Shown here piece by piece: positions 15,860 through 23,392 of a stretch of DNA of 41,624 nt; the first letter of the stretch is position 1; the number at the start of each line of letters is the position of its first letter. Origin of the DNA: an uncultured Eubacteriales bacterium (lineage in GTDB: Bacteria; Bacillota; Clostridia; Christensenellales; UMGS416); contig UQLW01000029.1 in assembly GCA_900542005.1 (NCBI GenBank), positions 1 to 41,624 on the forward strand, written 5' to 3'. Under the pieces are notes generated by a model, which saw only the letters and a list, made by a program, of their open reading frames with translations, was not told the origin of the DNA and searched no databases. The translations under genes and the position numbers were made by a program.

Positions 15860-16972
15860 ATGTCAAAGTGGAATTTGCTCGAGTCCCTTTCGCCCCTCTG
15901 GCAAGGCGATACCATGCAGGGGGAGACCTTTACTGTGGTGCGCGACCCGGAGGAAGAGGTTATCGTATCCCTGCTTTATCCCGTGGAGGAGGTTCTTACC
16001 CTGACAGACGCCACGCGTGAATACCAGGCGGTGGAAGGGCAGGATTACCGGCTGGAGGCGGGAAAGCTCGTGATCCCGGCCACCAGCAGGCTGCCTTACT
16101 TTACGCACGCGGAAATGTTCCCACAAAAGCGTGTCATCGGGAAAAACTTTCCCTGCACGCAGGGCGGGCTTATTATTTTCCAGGAAGGCGATTTCATGCA
16201 CCGTCACCAGTCGGTGATCTCCTACCGCCACCGCGGCGCCTGGGATGGCCCCATCCCCGGAAGCTGCCTGGATAAGCTGCCGCGTACCGCCGCCAAGCTG
16301 AAGCAGGGAGGTACGCTGAACCTGCTGCTTTTTGGCGACAGCATTTCCTGCGGATGGAACTCCTCGGCCAAGACTGAGGCTCCGCCCTTTGCCCCCACAT
16401 GGTACGATCAGATGAATGCCGGTCTTAAGCTGCGCTATCCGCAAATAGAAATCGCTTTTTCCAATCCTTCCATGGGCGGCATGGGCTCCCAATGGGCGGT
16501 AGAGAATGTGGAACGCCTCTGCTGCGACAAAGGCTATGATTTGTGCCTGCTGGCCTTTGGCATGAACGACGGCAGCATGAACCTCTCCGGAGCGGACTTT
16601 GCAGCCAACCTGCGCAAGTGCATGGAGGTTATCCAAAGGACCAGCCCGGATTGTGAATTTATTCTGGTGCTGCCAATCTATCCCAACAAGCTCTCGGCTT
16701 ATGATGGATACTGGCAGCCCGGCTCGCTTCCCGAGAATTACGATGTATCTCAGGTAAAAATCACGCCGGTCTATGGTACCCATGATGAATTCCCCCCGGC
16801 GCTTTACGCTATGGAGAAGGAGCACGTAGCCGTAGCCAACGTAGGCGCAGTGCATCGGTACCTGCTGGAGCGCAAGCCCTATATTGACATGACCGGCAAT
16901 AACACAAATCATCCCAACGATTTCTTAGCCAGGCTGTATGTGCAGACCCTGCTGGCGGCCCTGAGCCTGTAA
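15860..16972 (+). CDS. SGNH/GDSL-type hydrolase, probable carbohydrate esterase
   Basis: This 370-residue protein has two parts. The first 150 residues are a beta-rich, non-catalytic domain. Then comes an SGNH hydrolase domain with block I FGDSISCGW (nucleophile Ser about 161), a block II Gly in SNPSMGGMGSQ, block III FGMND, and a C-terminal NNTNHPND that supplies the catalytic His. Two-domain SGNH proteins of this kind often remove acetyl groups from plant polysaccharides or oligosaccharides, but the substrate is unproven. No signal peptide is seen, so it probably acts in the cytosol on imported sugars. AAGGAGGAAAAT precedes the start at 15860; earlier in-frame codons overlap the promoter and are rejected. 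Confidence 0.85.
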   Translation: MSKWNLLESLSPLWQGDTMQGETFTVVRDPEEEVIVSLLYPVEEVLTLTDATREYQAVEGQDYRLEAGKLVIPATSRLPYFTHAEMFPQKRVIGKNFPCTQGGLIIFQEGDFMHRHQSVISYRHRGAWDGPIPGSCLDKLPRTAAKLKQGGTLNLLLFGDSISCGWNSSAKTEAPPFAPTWYDQMNAGLKLRYPQIEIAFSNPSMGGMGSQWAVENVERLCCDKGYDLCLLAFGMNDGSMNLSGADFAANLRKCMEVIQRTSPDCEFILVLPIYPNKLSAYDGYWQPGSLPENYDVSQVKITPVYGTHDEFPPALYAMEKEHVAVANVGAVHRYLLERKPYIDMTGNNTNHPNDFLARLYVQTLLAALSL

Positions 16973-17065
16973 GGCGGGGACATTCTGATACGGGGGAGAT
17001 TTGCTGGATATCTCTTGGGCACAAAGCAAAACCCATGCGTTATGGCGGGTGCCCGTAAAACAGTT

Positions 17066-17100
17066 AACAGGTGCAGCGGATCACTTCCGCTGCACCTGTT
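17066..17100. terminator. Perfect 15-bp inverted repeat, probable terminator after the SGNH gene
   Basis: AACAGGTGCAGCGGA (17066-17080) pairs with 17086-17100 around TCACT. There is no long T-run on either side, so termination may be weak. The rest of 16973-17204 shows no gene. Confidence 0.6.
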
Positions 17101-17204
17101 GTGAATTGCCGTGTTTTGTAGTGTTGGAACACAGCCATCATAAGCCGAGCAATACAAATTTGCGTGATTATCTGTGCATGATTTTTGAAGGAGCGTAATG
17201 CTAT

Positions 17205-17714
17205 ATGGCAGAGCAGTTTTTGACATTAATGGCAGATTTGGATGAAGAATCACAGGCATTCATGGGTGAATGGAGTGAACAACTCAAAAAAGCGGGATTT
17301 ATTGGCACGCAAACGCCGGGGCTCCCTTTTCATATTAGCCTGGAAACTTTTTCGCTGGATAAGGAGCAAGAAGTCGTTTATGAAATGCAGCGTCTTGCAA
17401 AGGAGTTTTCTGCTATACCGGTTCACATTAGCCATATTGGAATATTTGCAGGAGGCAAGGTTCTTTTTGGGGCTCCCGACATGAATCACCCGGAACTTTT
17501 TTCGCTTCATGAAGCAATTCGTATCGAACCCCGTGAAAAATCCCCATGGACGCCTCATGCTACGATTTTAATTGATGATACTGAAACAATATGTAGAGCG
17601 CTTCCGGTTTTATTAGAATCTTTCCACCCGTTTATAGGCAGGATCATCCGGTTGCATTTATGTGCATTTTGGCCCACAAGGGAGATTATGTCAATTGATT
17701 TGTGTGAATTGTAA
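17205..17714 (+). CDS. 2H phosphoesterase (2'-5' RNA ligase-like) family protein
   Basis: This 169-residue protein carries the paired H-x-[S/T] motifs of the 2H/LigT superfamily: FHISLETF near residue 43 and PHATILID near residue 117, at the expected spacing. Members hydrolyse 2',3'- or 2',5'-linked phosphodiesters in RNA or nucleotides; the substrate here is unknown. The base composition is visibly more AT-rich than all neighbours, with A/T-ending codons, so recent acquisition is likely. AAGGAG lies 11 bases before the ATG at 17205. The gene stands alone between a strong inverted repeat and a repeat-like stretch. No convincing promoter was found; a weak TTGTAG/CATAAG pair lies near 17116-17144. 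Confidence 0.75.
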   Translation: MAEQFLTLMADLDEESQAFMGEWSEQLKKAGFIGTQTPGLPFHISLETFSLDKEQEVVYEMQRLAKEFSAIPVHISHIGIFAGGKVLFGAPDMNHPELFSLHEAIRIEPREKSPWTPHATILIDDTETICRALPVLLESFHPFIGRIIRLHLCAFWPTREIMSIDLCEL

Positions 17715-17737
17715 AGGAAACTTCGACAGAGAAGAGA

Positions 17738-17783
17738 ATCCCTTCGTCAGCCTCGCTGATAGCTCCCTTTGTACAGGGGCGCC
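17738..17783. repeat. Degenerate dispersed-repeat-like element (TCAGC-loop-GCTGA type)
   Basis: The stretch has TCAGC/GCTGA (17747-17759), then AGCTCCCTTTG and AGGGGCGCC, forming two small stems. This matches from memory the style of short palindromic repeats scattered between genes in many gut Clostridia. Only one copy is in the window. The surrounding 17715-17884 has no gene; it also holds a 10-bp palindrome AGGCATGCCT at 17855-17864. Confidence 0.4.
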
Positions 17784-17884
17784 TTTCTCAAAAACCTGCC
17801 ACCCAAAAGCAAAATTTTACTATGGATCCCTATTTCACCATGGCTATCATGCCAAGGCATGCCTGGCCCAAACCCTACGCATAC

Positions 17885-17920
17885 AAAAAGGTCGTGCATC
17901 ATATTTGATGTACGACCTTT
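17885..17920 (-). terminator. Terminator of the glycoside hydrolase gene
   Basis: AAAGGTCGTGCATCA (17887-17901) pairs with 17906-17920 with one G-U pair. Read on the minus strand it is followed by five T's. Confidence 0.85.
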
Positions 17921-17975
17921 AATGGTTTTAGGAGCACCGCCTTAATCACATGGATATTCTTTTATTTTGAACCCC

Positions 17976-20900
17976 TTAGCTTAAATCGGTCATATGCTCC
18001 TGGATGGCGGCATCCCTCCGGCAACGGCCGCTTTCATCCAGGAAAGCGGCATGATAAAGCTCCGGCGACTTCAGAATACCGGCCGGCTTAAAGCGGTATT
18101 CATAGCTCCATAAATCGCCGGCGCTGCGCCAGGAATTCGGGCTTTGGTAAAAATAGACCCCCTGGGTGTGATGGAGCTGGGCAAAGCCGTTCTGCCGGGT
18201 GCCATATAGGCGAATATCGACTTGATGCTCGCCCGCAGGCGTCTGAACCGCCAGGGAATAGGGCGAAAAAGCGATATTCCCGACATCCTTTCCATCCACG
18301 AAAACCTTGACTAAGCCGCCACGGTATTGCGGGATCCGCAGGGTGAAACGCTCGCCTTCTGTGCGCACCTTAAGATGATAACGCAGATTACCGGTATAAA
18401 AGGGAAGGCCCTGGCTGACGATATCGCCCCACCCCAAGGCGCGTACCGGCGTGGACAGCGTTTTACGGGTTCCGTTGACGGTTACGCTGAAGTCGCCCAG
18501 CAAATAGAAGGCCTCCAGGTTGGTCCGGCGTCCGATGGGTACTTCGATCAGCAGCAGGTTTTCCCCGGCGACGAAGGGCGGCAGGGGGATCGTCTGGATG
18601 CAGCGATCCACATACCAACCGTCAGGTATGGTGGGAACCGCCTGCCCATTGAGGGTGACTTGTGCTTGCTGCGGCTGCTCCAGGCCCAGCTTTAGGCCCT
18701 GGAAGGCCATTTCACTGGGGATACGGAACCGAAGGGTCAGCCGGTCACGGGGCGTTTCAGGCGCTACGAGATAGGGCTGCACCACCTCCTTGCGGCGAAG
18801 CGGAATGCCCAACTGACGGCGTGCGGTGTTATCGATGCGCAGCAGCTCATCCTCGGAGTAAAACGCCCCGCCATTCAAGGCATATTCAGCCATATCCAGC
18901 AGCAGCATATTGGGCTCCTCCAGCGTAACGGGGATGAGACCAAAGCATAGGCCGGGCTGCTCCTGCGCGGCGGCTGTCATGGGCAACGCTGCTGCACCCT
19001 GTCCCGGGTCAAGGCGCAGCAGCAGGCTGTCATGGAGATGCCAGAGCCGTTCAAAGGTTGTTTTTCCCTTCCCATATTGCGCAGGCAGGGGAGAGATGGT
19101 CCCAGTCAGGGTATCGTAGAGGGTTATGACATACTCGCCCTGCAGCGTAAAGCGCAGCAAAGGCGCGGGATCCACATCGGGAGAGTCAGGATTTTTACCA
19201 TTGCACAAAAAGAGCCATAGGCTGTCCCCATCCCGGCGAAGCTGATGGAGCAGACGGCCGGAGCGGCTGCCATCGGGCTGCCGGATCTCAAGAAAGCGTT
19301 CCCGCTCCAAGGCAGAAAGGATGGAGGATGCGTCAAAGGCGATATGATGCGCGCTGCGATACAGGCTGCAGGCGGCCTCCGAAGGCAGGGCGTCGACATA
19401 GTCGGGACAATCACCCAGGAAGAACAACCGTCCGCCAGCCTGCTGAAAAGCCTCCAGGCGCTGAATCGTGCTGGAGCGCAGCGTACGGACTGGAGGAACC
19501 AGTATGGCCTCATAGGCCATTTTCCCCACCTGAAGCGGATAACCGCCGGATTCGCACAGGCGCGGCAGCTCGGCCTCGCAAAGGTAATCGAAATCAATGC
19601 CGCCGATGAGTAGGGTTTCAGCCAGGCTGCTGAATTGCTGCTCCATCTGGTCCCGGAAGGCAGCCGTTTGGTCGGCGGGGCCCCAATAGAGCCAGTAGCT
19701 TTCAATGGGATGGATAACCGCCACCCGCACAACCGCCTGCCCCCGGGTCAGCGCCGTATTGAGCCGTGCAAAATGGTTCTCGATCATGGCAAACTGATCC
19801 CACCAGGGAGACTGATAGCTGATGGAAGCCGGATAATCCCGCTTTGCTTCGCCCTTCATGGTCATCCATGCCAGATGCGGCACCCGCACCGTTACGCCCA
19901 GCGCGGCCTGCCAGTCACCCTGAAGCTTATACCCGCGGAAATCATAATCCCATCCCGTCACGCCATACAGCTCCGACAGCATCCCCTCGGCGCCGGTCTG
20001 GTGAACCATCGACTGGGTCTGCTTGGCCGTAGTATATTCATGGAAATCACACAGCATATCAATACCGGGAATGCCAAAGCAGGGATAGCAGCGCATGGCG
20101 TCGCCCACCGCCTGGGTTTGGCTGGCCAGGGTGGGCTCGCCCATCACGTGGCCGGTAAGGCTGAGGCCATGGCCAGCGCACCAATCGCCGATCTGGCGGC
20201 AATAGGAGGCTACAAACAGGTCGGTTATCAGGTTCTGAAAGCGCCAGCGGGCCGGGGAGAGGCGGCCGCCGGGCAGCTCCCAAAGAAGCTCCGGAATGCG
20301 TGCGAAGAGATCCTCGGCATATGCCTGGTTGTAAAGCTCGGGCAGCCGGTCGGTCCAAGGCAGAAATACATCCTTCTCCTCCTGCGCAAAGCGCAGCGTA
20401 TCCTTGGGTGTGAACTGAGGCTCGTCGGTAAAAATAGCCGGCACGACGCCGCCAAAGCATTCCCCTATGTGCTTCCTGTAGACCTCATGGGTGTCTTCGA
20501 TGAATTCACCGATTGCTTCAGGCCGGAGGGTGTCCACATAGGGGTGATTGTTGAACCAGGGGTCGTCGGCGGCATACTCCATATAGGCGTACCACTTGGT
20601 TCCCTTGGCAGGCTCCTCCGGATCGATGCGCTTACCCTGCGCCAACGTCCCGTCCTCATTCAGGCAGATATCATAGGCTGCCAGCAAAACGCCGTTATCC
20701 TGCCGCATGGATTCCTGGCCGCGGCCAGGCTCCGGCTTCGTGCTGCGGTGCGGCCTGCTGGGCTGATAGGGGTTCACCGTTAAAAGCAGGGATTTCCGGG
20801 CATTTTGGGGCTTCCCATCGGTCACCCGTCCGCCTGCGGTGCCAGAGGGCCAGCGATCCTCATCATAGAGCCATGCCAGCATTCCCTCCCGCTGGGCCGC

Positions 20901-21143
20901 TTCGATGCAGAAACGGACAAAATCCATAAATTCCTGGCTCAGGTAGGGCGTATCCATGCCCGTACGCACATGCATGTGGAAGCCGCCAAGCCCCATTTGC
21001 TTGAAGATTCGGATCTGGCGCAGCAGCTCCTCCCGGGAGAGCTTCCCGTTCCAGGCCCAAAAGGGCGTCCCCCGATATTCGCTGCTGGGGTTCTCGAAAA
21101 GCTCATCGCTGAGCCGGACTGCTTGGTTCTTTGGATAGAGCAT
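17976..21143 (-). CDS. Large glycoside hydrolase of the GH106-like (alpha-L-rhamnosidase-type) group
   Basis: This 1055-residue protein probably cleaves plant-type oligosaccharides. The N-terminal catalytic barrel has PFWAWNG (27-33), GGFHMHVRTGM (53-63), WLYDEDRWPSG (91-101) and IFTDEPQF, whose Glu is a catalytic candidate. This set is typical of the large, poorly studied GH106-related hydrolases. A central flavodoxin-like region (about 515-600) is followed by C-terminal beta-sandwich domains that bind or shape the active site. No signal peptide is present with the start at 21143, which has AAAGGA at good spacing. A longer frame reaching 21314 would add 57 low-quality residues over the promoter and is rejected. 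The exact substrate is unknown; rhamnose-containing glycans are the leading guess. Confidence 0.78.
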   Translation of the reverse strand: MLYPKNQAVRLSDELFENPSSEYRGTPFWAWNGKLSREELLRQIRIFKQMGLGGFHMHVRTGMDTPYLSQEFMDFVRFCIEAAQREGMLAWLYDEDRWPSGTAGGRVTDGKPQNARKSLLLTVNPYQPSRPHRSTKPEPGRGQESMRQDNGVLLAAYDICLNEDGTLAQGKRIDPEEPAKGTKWYAYMEYAADDPWFNNHPYVDTLRPEAIGEFIEDTHEVYRKHIGECFGGVVPAIFTDEPQFTPKDTLRFAQEEKDVFLPWTDRLPELYNQAYAEDLFARIPELLWELPGGRLSPARWRFQNLITDLFVASYCRQIGDWCAGHGLSLTGHVMGEPTLASQTQAVGDAMRCYPCFGIPGIDMLCDFHEYTTAKQTQSMVHQTGAEGMLSELYGVTGWDYDFRGYKLQGDWQAALGVTVRVPHLAWMTMKGEAKRDYPASISYQSPWWDQFAMIENHFARLNTALTRGQAVVRVAVIHPIESYWLYWGPADQTAAFRDQMEQQFSSLAETLLIGGIDFDYLCEAELPRLCESGGYPLQVGKMAYEAILVPPVRTLRSSTIQRLEAFQQAGGRLFFLGDCPDYVDALPSEAACSLYRSAHHIAFDASSILSALERERFLEIRQPDGSRSGRLLHQLRRDGDSLWLFLCNGKNPDSPDVDPAPLLRFTLQGEYVITLYDTLTGTISPLPAQYGKGKTTFERLWHLHDSLLLRLDPGQGAAALPMTAAAQEQPGLCFGLIPVTLEEPNMLLLDMAEYALNGGAFYSEDELLRIDNTARRQLGIPLRRKEVVQPYLVAPETPRDRLTLRFRIPSEMAFQGLKLGLEQPQQAQVTLNGQAVPTIPDGWYVDRCIQTIPLPPFVAGENLLLIEVPIGRRTNLEAFYLLGDFSVTVNGTRKTLSTPVRALGWGDIVSQGLPFYTGNLRYHLKVRTEGERFTLRIPQYRGGLVKVFVDGKDVGNIAFSPYSLAVQTPAGEHQVDIRLYGTRQNGFAQLHHTQGVYFYQSPNSWRSAGDLWSYEYRFKPAGILKSPELYHAAFLDESGRCRRDAAIQEHMTDLS

Positions 21144-21262
21144 TCGTTTTTCCTTTCTGTCACCGCTGGTTGGCGCCGAGGCGTTGCTTCCTCCCGGCAA
21201 TACCCAAACGCTGCGCGACAACGGGCGAAATGATGCCGTCCGTCTGTTGCGTTTACCACCAA

Positions 21263-21271
21263 AGTATAGCA
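21263..21271 (-). promoter_or_regulatory. Extended -10 promoter of the glycoside hydrolase gene
   Basis: TGCTATACT on the minus strand is an extended -10 box without a clear -35. It leaves a leader of about 110 bases before the start at 21143. Confidence 0.5.
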
Positions 21272-21364
21272 TCGCTGCCATCAAAAATCCAGGGTGGAAG
21301 CAGGGGAGGCCCATCCTTTCGCCAGCATCAAGAGGCGCTTCCCGTTACATAAGGTATGCGGATA

Positions 21365-21373
21365 TGATATGAT
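21365..21373 (+). promoter_or_regulatory. Extended -10 promoter of the methyltransferase gene
   Basis: TGATATGAT forms an extended -10. A weak TTACAT lies 17 bases upstream (21345-21350). AAGGAGG follows closely. Confidence 0.45.
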
Positions 21374-21398
21374 GGGGAGAAAGGAGGCGAAAGCGAGC

Positions 21399-22082
21399 AT
21401 GAGCGTTACAAAGGGATGGGATTGGAGCCAAAACCAAAGCAAGGAGTGGCTGGTGCCGGCCAACGAAGCAGCCTTTCTCGCCGAACGGTGGACCGGTCTG
21501 GCGTTTCGGGATTTTCTGGATATGGGCTGCGGGCTGGGGCGGCACGCGATCTACATGGCTCGGAAGGGTTTCAACGTAGACGGGGTGGACGTATCGGAGG
21601 AAGCGGTGGCCCACCTGGAGCAATGGGCCTGCCGGGAGCGGCTCAAAATCCGGGTTCAGCAGGCCAATATGCTGTGCCTGCCCTTTGAAGATAGCCGCTT
21701 TGACTGCATTATGGCCTATAATGTCATCTATCACACGGATACGGCGGGCTTTAAGGCCGCACTGGGCGAACTGCGGCGCGTGCTCCGGCCCGGAGGCGAA
21801 TTGTTTTTGACCATGCTCTCGAAGCGGACGCCTTCCTTCCAGCTTGCGCCGGCGCATACCCGGCTGGATGCCAACAGCTACTGGCGGGACGAAGGACCGG
21901 CTGAGCGCCATGTGCCGCATTTTTGCGTGGAGGCGCAGGAGCTTGCCGGGCTTTTTGCAGATTGGCGGTTTGTACAGCGCCCTATGGAATGCATCAGCCA
22001 TGATTTGCAGCAGGCCGGCCGCTTCAGCGCCCATTTTACCGCGCTGGTGCAAAGGCCGCTGGATAACGGCGCTACTCCATAA
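21399..22082 (+). CDS. Class I SAM-dependent methyltransferase (small-molecule type)
   Basis: This 227-residue protein has a Rossmann methyltransferase fold. Motif I is FLDMGCGLGRHAIYMA at about residues 38-53, the acidic end of beta2 is VDGVDVS, and motif post-I/II is FDCIMAYNVIYHTD. LRRVLRPGGELFLTM matches the UbiE/Methyltransf_11 type. The acceptor is not recognisable. The start at 21399 has AAGGAGG about eleven bases upstream; an earlier open frame overlaps the promoter. It stands alone, facing the LCP gene across a shared terminator and divergent from the glycoside hydrolase. Confidence 0.83.
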   Translation: MSVTKGWDWSQNQSKEWLVPANEAAFLAERWTGLAFRDFLDMGCGLGRHAIYMARKGFNVDGVDVSEEAVAHLEQWACRERLKIRVQQANMLCLPFEDSRFDCIMAYNVIYHTDTAGFKAALGELRRVLRPGGELFLTMLSKRTPSFQLAPAHTRLDANSYWRDEGPAERHVPHFCVEAQELAGLFADWRFVQRPMECISHDLQQAGRFSAHFTALVQRPLDNGATP

Positions 22083-22087
22083 GCTCA

Positions 22088-22129
22088 AAGGGCCCGCGGC
22101 AGCACAAAACTGTGCTGCCGCGGGCCCTT
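22088..22129. terminator. Bidirectional terminator between methyltransferase and LCP genes
   Basis: A perfect 19-bp stem, starting AAGGGCCCGCGGC, closes an AAAC loop. Transcripts arrive from both sides (genes ending at 22082 and 22144). Confidence 0.85.
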
Positions 22130-22143
22130 GCTGTGGCGTCTGG

Positions 22144-23184
22144 CTATTTTTCCACCATCCAGATATCCAGGATCAGCGATTCCAGCTTATCTGCATTGAC
22201 TTTAAAGATGCTGGCGTTATTTTCGCTGCGGCCATTTTCGCCATCCAGCGTGATGGATTCCAGCGAGGAGAGGTCAGTCCCGCCCGCAAGGGTAGCCAGC
22301 GTGATAATCTGGTCAAAGGAGAGGGAGGTGGTCACATCATCGGACATGGTGGCCAGGCATTTGGTTGCGAAAGCGACCATACCCTGCTTCTGCCCGGTGG
22401 CCAAGATGGCGGTAAGCAGCTCCCGCTGGCGGCGCGAGCGGCCGGTATCGCCGCCGGCGGTGGTGTAGCGCTCGCGGACGTATTCCAGGGCCTGGGCGCC
22501 GTTTAGCGTGGCCGTTGTGCCCTTGGCGGGGAAATCGGGATCACGCTTGGACATATCGTCGGTAATCTCCAGCGTAACGCCGCCCATGGCGTCGATCAGC
22601 TCGGAAAAGCCGTCCATATCCACGCCGGCATAACCATGGATGGGGATCCCTTTCATCAGATGGCGAACCGCCGCCACCGCATTTTGATACGAATACTTAC
22701 TGGGCCCGCCGCCAAAGGCGAAGGCCGCGTTAATTTTATTGTTCTGGGTGGAGGCAATCTTTCCCTCCCCATCGATCTTGTTGACCTGGGTATAGGTATC
22801 GCGGGGGATGGATACAAGCTTGATCGCCTTGGTTTTTGTGTTGATCGCGGCAATAATCATCACATCCGAACGCCAGCCGGCATGGTCTGCCTCCCGGGCG
22901 GCATTGGAATCCAGCCCCAGCAGCAGGATATTGACGATATCCTCATTGTAGGCGTAGCCCTTGTCCTCCAGCGCCGCAAGCTGCTTGGCTTCGGGATCGC
23001 TGGTATCGCCGTCTGCATCGGGCAGGATGGGCACGGTGGAGGAAAAAGCGGAGGTGGGGCTGACAAGCGCCTTCACCACAAAGAAACCCGCGCAGGCCAA
23101 AAGCAGCAGCAAAATGACCAACAGGACGATAAAAAACGTTTTGAGCGCGCGCCGGGGGCGCGGCTGAACCATCATATGTGCCAT
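22144..23184 (-). CDS. LytR-CpsA-Psr (LCP) family cell-wall glycopolymer transferase
   Basis: This 346-residue membrane protein has a short cytosolic basic N-terminus, one transmembrane helix (about residues 15-38) and an extracellular LCP domain. Family stretches are NILLLGLDSN, RSDVMIIAAINTKTKAIKLVSIPRDTY, NKINAAFAFGG, and GFSELIDAMGGVTLEI, with YVRERYTTAGGDTGRSRRQRELL near the end. These hold the conserved Arg and Asp residues that bind the lipid pyrophosphate and Mg2+. LCP enzymes attach teichoic-acid-like or capsular polymers to peptidoglycan. AAGGGATG precedes the start at 23184. It is transcribed alone from a good minus-strand promoter. Confidence 0.92.
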   Translation of the reverse strand: MAHMMVQPRPRRALKTFFIVLLVILLLLLACAGFFVVKALVSPTSAFSSTVPILPDADGDTSDPEAKQLAALEDKGYAYNEDIVNILLLGLDSNAAREADHAGWRSDVMIIAAINTKTKAIKLVSIPRDTYTQVNKIDGEGKIASTQNNKINAAFAFGGGPSKYSYQNAVAAVRHLMKGIPIHGYAGVDMDGFSELIDAMGGVTLEITDDMSKRDPDFPAKGTTATLNGAQALEYVRERYTTAGGDTGRSRRQRELLTAILATGQKQGMVAFATKCLATMSDDVTTSLSFDQIITLATLAGGTDLSSLESITLDGENGRSENNASIFKVNADKLESLILDIWMVEK

Positions 23185-23262
23185 GCTTACATCCCTTCAT
23201 AAAATACTCTATCCATTAGACGGACAAGGGGGTAAAAGGTTCGTCTCCGTGAATTTGCTCTT

Positions 23263-23291
23263 ATTATAGGCATACGGAGCGAATCATGCAA
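23263..23291 (-). promoter_or_regulatory. Promoter of the LCP gene
   Basis: Minus-strand TTGCAT (23291-23286) and TATAAT (23268-23263) are separated by 17 bases. It leaves a leader of about 70 bases. Confidence 0.75.
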
Positions 23292-23320
23292 GCGGCGCCA
23301 TGGCATTTGGGGGCAATACA

Positions 23321-23329
23321 TGGTAGAAT
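23321..23329 (+). promoter_or_regulatory. Extended -10 promoter of the YgiQ-type gene
   Basis: TGGTAGAAT is an extended -10 with no strong -35. The start codon at 23393 follows after about 55 bases. Confidence 0.5.
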
Positions 23330-23392
23330 AGGAGCATACTTCAGCGCAAAAGCGCGCGATGAATCACAAAGAGAAAGAAACGGTAACGATAG

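Noticed and set aside
21144..21314. N-terminal extension of the glycoside hydrolase by 57 codons.
   Set aside because: It covers the extended -10 promoter and has no family similarity; the start at 21143 has a good ribosome binding site.
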